Origin: Thermalbibacter longus
GTDB taxonomy: Bacteria > Chloroflexota > Chloroflexia > Thermomicrobiales > Thermomicrobiaceae
NCBI RefSeq assembly: GCF_023806485.1
Contig: NZ_JAMSLR010000001.1
Coordinates: 372,001 to 436,000, forward strand
DNA length: 64,000 nt
Direction of reading: 5' to 3'
How positions within the stretch are numbered: the stretch's first letter is position 1; every line of letters starts with the position of its first letter. Positions 62,366 through 64,000 of the stretch are shown here, one piece after another. The notes beneath the pieces are model-generated. The model did not search any database and had not been told where the DNA came from. It saw nothing but the letters and a program-made list of their open reading frames with translations. A program made the position numbers and the translations under genes.

Positions 62366-63286
62366 ATGGTCGCGTATCCCCAGCGGAGCGTGCTCTCGGT
62401 GCCGGGCTCGCGGCCGAATATGATCGAGAAGGCGCTACGGAGCGAGGCGGATCTGGTGTTCATCGACCTCGAGGATGCGGTGGCTCCCGAGGCCAAGGCC
62501 AGCAGCCGGGACAACGTCATTCGTGCCCTGCGAGAGCTGGACTGGCGCGGCCGCCCACGCGCCTTCCGCGTGAATGCCCTCGACACGCCCTATTTCTACC
62601 GAGACCTGATCGAGGTCGTCGAAGCGGTGGGGGAACAGGTCGATCTGGTGATCCTGCCCAAGATCGAGCGGGGGGCCGATGTCTACCTGGTTGCCACGCT
62701 GCTCGGCCAGCTCGAGGCTGTCGTCGGGAGAGACCAGCCCGTCCGTCTCCAGGCGCAGATCGAGACCGCCCGGGGTCTCCTGAATTGTGGCGAGATCGCG
62801 ATGGCGCGCGAGCGGCTCGATGCCCTCGTCTTCGGACCGGGCGACTATGCGGCTTCCGTTCAGATCCCATCGACTGCGATCGGCACGCCCGACGAGTGGG
62901 ATCAACACTACCCTGGTCACCGGTTCGGATACGCCATGCATCAGATCCTAGTGGTGAGCCGAGCGGCCGGCCTTCAAGTCATCGACGGCCCGTACGCCGA
63001 CTTCCGGGATCTTGAGGGGTTGCGTGCTTCCTGCCTGCGGGCGCGAGCGCTCGGTTACGATGGCAAGTGGTGTATTCACCCCGCCCAGATCCCGGTGATC
63101 AACCAGGTCTTCACCCCCACGATGGAGGAGGTGCGTTGGGCGCAGGAGGTGCTGGCGGCGTATGAGCAAGCTCGCTCCAGTGGGCAGGGCGCTCTGGCGA
63201 TCGGCACCACGATGATCGATGCCGCCAGCATACGCGTGGCCGAGCGCACCATCGCTCGCGCGCGCGTCGCTAGGCTGATCGAGTAG
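62366..63286 (+). CDS. CitE-like HpcH/HpaI aldolase (malyl-CoA/citramalyl-CoA lyase type)
   Basis: A 306-residue lyase of the citrate-lyase beta/L-malyl-CoA lyase family. RSVLSVPGSRPNMIEKAL and VFIDLEDAVAPEAKASSR (metal Glu/Asp) open the barrel, LPKIERGADVYL and QIETARGLLNCGEIA hold further ligands, and FGPGDYAAS and GKWCIHPAQI are family signatures. It probably cleaves a 3-hydroxyacyl-CoA to acetyl- or propionyl-CoA and glyoxylate or pyruvate. ATG 62366 follows GGAGGGGG. Confidence 0.9.
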   Translation: MVAYPQRSVLSVPGSRPNMIEKALRSEADLVFIDLEDAVAPEAKASSRDNVIRALRELDWRGRPRAFRVNALDTPYFYRDLIEVVEAVGEQVDLVILPKIERGADVYLVATLLGQLEAVVGRDQPVRLQAQIETARGLLNCGEIAMARERLDALVFGPGDYAASVQIPSTAIGTPDEWDQHYPGHRFGYAMHQILVVSRAAGLQVIDGPYADFRDLEGLRASCLRARALGYDGKWCIHPAQIPVINQVFTPTMEEVRWAQEVLAAYEQARSSGQGALAIGTTMIDAASIRVAERTIARARVARLIE

Positions 63287-63408
63287 GAGATCTGGCTGCC
63301 CAGTCCATCGCTCGTCCGCGGGCAGAATTGCTTTGTCCATTCACTGAATTCGTGCTACGGTTGCACCGGTGCCCGTGAGCGAAGAACGCGCCGCAACGGA
63401 GGGCTACT

Positions 63409-63864
63409 GTGCCGCTCGACATCCGGCTAGGCTTGCTCATCGTCCTGTGTGTCATCATGCTGCTGACCATCGAAGTCACCGAGGACTACGTCGAGCAGGA
63501 TTGGCCGCGGCTGCGTCGGCCGCCGGATGGCTGGAGCCACGCGGAAGCTCTTCGCATGTTCTGGACCGGGGTGGGGTTACTGGTCTTCCCCGGGCTGGTC
63601 CTGGTGATTCTCAACCTGGCGCTGCTGATCGCGCAGGACCTGCCGCAGACGCCGGTGCAGGTGCTCGGGGGGTTCCTGGTCTTGCTCGGCTGGGCGATCT
63701 TCGTAGCCGTGGTTAGCCAGTTCGGTGCGCTCAGCGACTACATCGAGGATCTCGGCCCGGTGGCGCCGCTGGCCGTGTCAGCGTTGCTGGTGATGGGTGA
63801 TCTCTTGCTCCTGATCGAGCTGTTAGGGTTGATCCCGAACGACCTGCGCGCGCTCCTCCCGTAG
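63409..63864 (+). CDS. Small integral membrane protein
   Basis: A 151-residue protein with four hydrophobic segments (LGLLIVLCVIMLLTIEV, TGVGLLVFPGLVLVILNLALLIA, VLGGFLVLLGWAIFVAVV and VAPLAVSALLVMGDLLLLIELLGLI). A conserved-looking charged stretch between the first two (TEDYVEQDWPRLRRPPDGW) probably lies in one compartment. GTG 63409 is the start. No family recognised. Confidence 0.75.
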   Translation: MPLDIRLGLLIVLCVIMLLTIEVTEDYVEQDWPRLRRPPDGWSHAEALRMFWTGVGLLVFPGLVLVILNLALLIAQDLPQTPVQVLGGFLVLLGWAIFVAVVSQFGALSDYIEDLGPVAPLAVSALLVMGDLLLLIELLGLIPNDLRALLP

Positions 63865-63871
63865 CACCAGC

Positions 63872-64000
63872 CTAGGCGCGGAAACTGCCAGGAGTTCGCC
63901 CGCCGTTGCTGCCTGGCCACGACGTGGTGAACGAGCCTGGCGACAGGACCGAATCAGGTATCGGTGCCGGCTCGAGGTAATAGGTCAGGCTCTGGAGCGC
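63872..64000 (-). CDS. Possible C terminus of a gene beyond the window
   Basis: The minus strand is open from the window edge to a TAG at 63872-63874, reading ALQSLTYYLEPAPIPDS and ending GRTPGSFRA. Codon third positions are GC-rich, as in the neighbours, and the gene would be convergent with the membrane-protein gene. Too short to assign. Confidence 0.35.
   Translation of the reverse strand, partial: ALQSLTYYLEPAPIPDSVLSPGSFTTSWPGSNGGRTPGSFRA

Overview
The window is a 64 kb piece of a GC-rich bacterial chromosome. The content points to a thermophilic Chloroflexota, probably Thermomicrobia-like, with a Deinococcus-Thermus relative less likely. This is inference: it rests on lysine synthesis through the LysW carrier protein, a type I-B CRISPR-Cas locus, TauE plus DUF1634, and very GC-rich codon use. 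No rRNA or tRNA gene was seen.

Layout. 1-5.2 kb: a rhodanese-MoeB fusion (cut by the window edge), a thioesterase, then ispE, rsmA and selD on the minus strand. selD has an in-frame UGA at the catalytic position and is probably itself a selenoprotein. 5.2-11.7 kb: a minus-strand LysW operon, lysW-(degenerate lysX copy)-lysK-lysX-lysY-lysZ-lysJ, behind a clear promoter and a roughly 320-nt leader that ends in an intrinsic terminator. 11.7-14.3 kb: tandem hairpins, a CsoR-like copper operator and a CopB-type copper ATPase. 14.4-19.2 kb: small minus-strand genes, including a MoaD-like/BNR-repeat pair, two DUF1579 proteins, a VOC protein, and a Met-rich SHOCT membrane protein coupled to a cytochrome c. 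19.4-25.5 kb: RraA-like protein, valS behind a structured leader with a terminator, a 3-methyladenine glycosylase and nhaA. 25.7-33.5 kb: mutL, a NarL/DegU-type two-component pair, an AroM-like protein, a PBP4-type carboxypeptidase, a GT2 glycosyltransferase and a SnoaL-like protein.

34-47.6 kb: a complete type I-B locus, cas6-cas8b-cas7-cas5-cas3-cas4-cas1-cas2, followed by a leader with a strong promoter and a 65-unit CRISPR array. The repeats decay stepwise at the distal end. At least eight spacers carry a Shine-Dalgarno plus start-codon arrangement. A relatively AT-rich orphan secreted protein lies beyond the array.

48.7-64 kb: aldehyde dehydrogenase, an SH3b protein, tyrA, a TauE/DUF1634 pair, and aroF (DAHP synthase) preceded by what looks like a full attenuator: promoter, short peptide rich in Tyr/Phe/Trp codons, long hairpin and terminator. 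Then come a lipoprotein, a phosphotransferase-fold protein without its catalytic motif, an M28 peptidase, a DUF892 protein, a GT4 glycosyltransferase, a DUF429 pair, a CitE-like lyase and a small membrane protein.

The strongest unusual signals are the aromatic attenuator of aroF, the UGA-containing selD, the LysX-like pseudo-ligase inside the lysine operon, and the start-codon bias of the CRISPR spacers.
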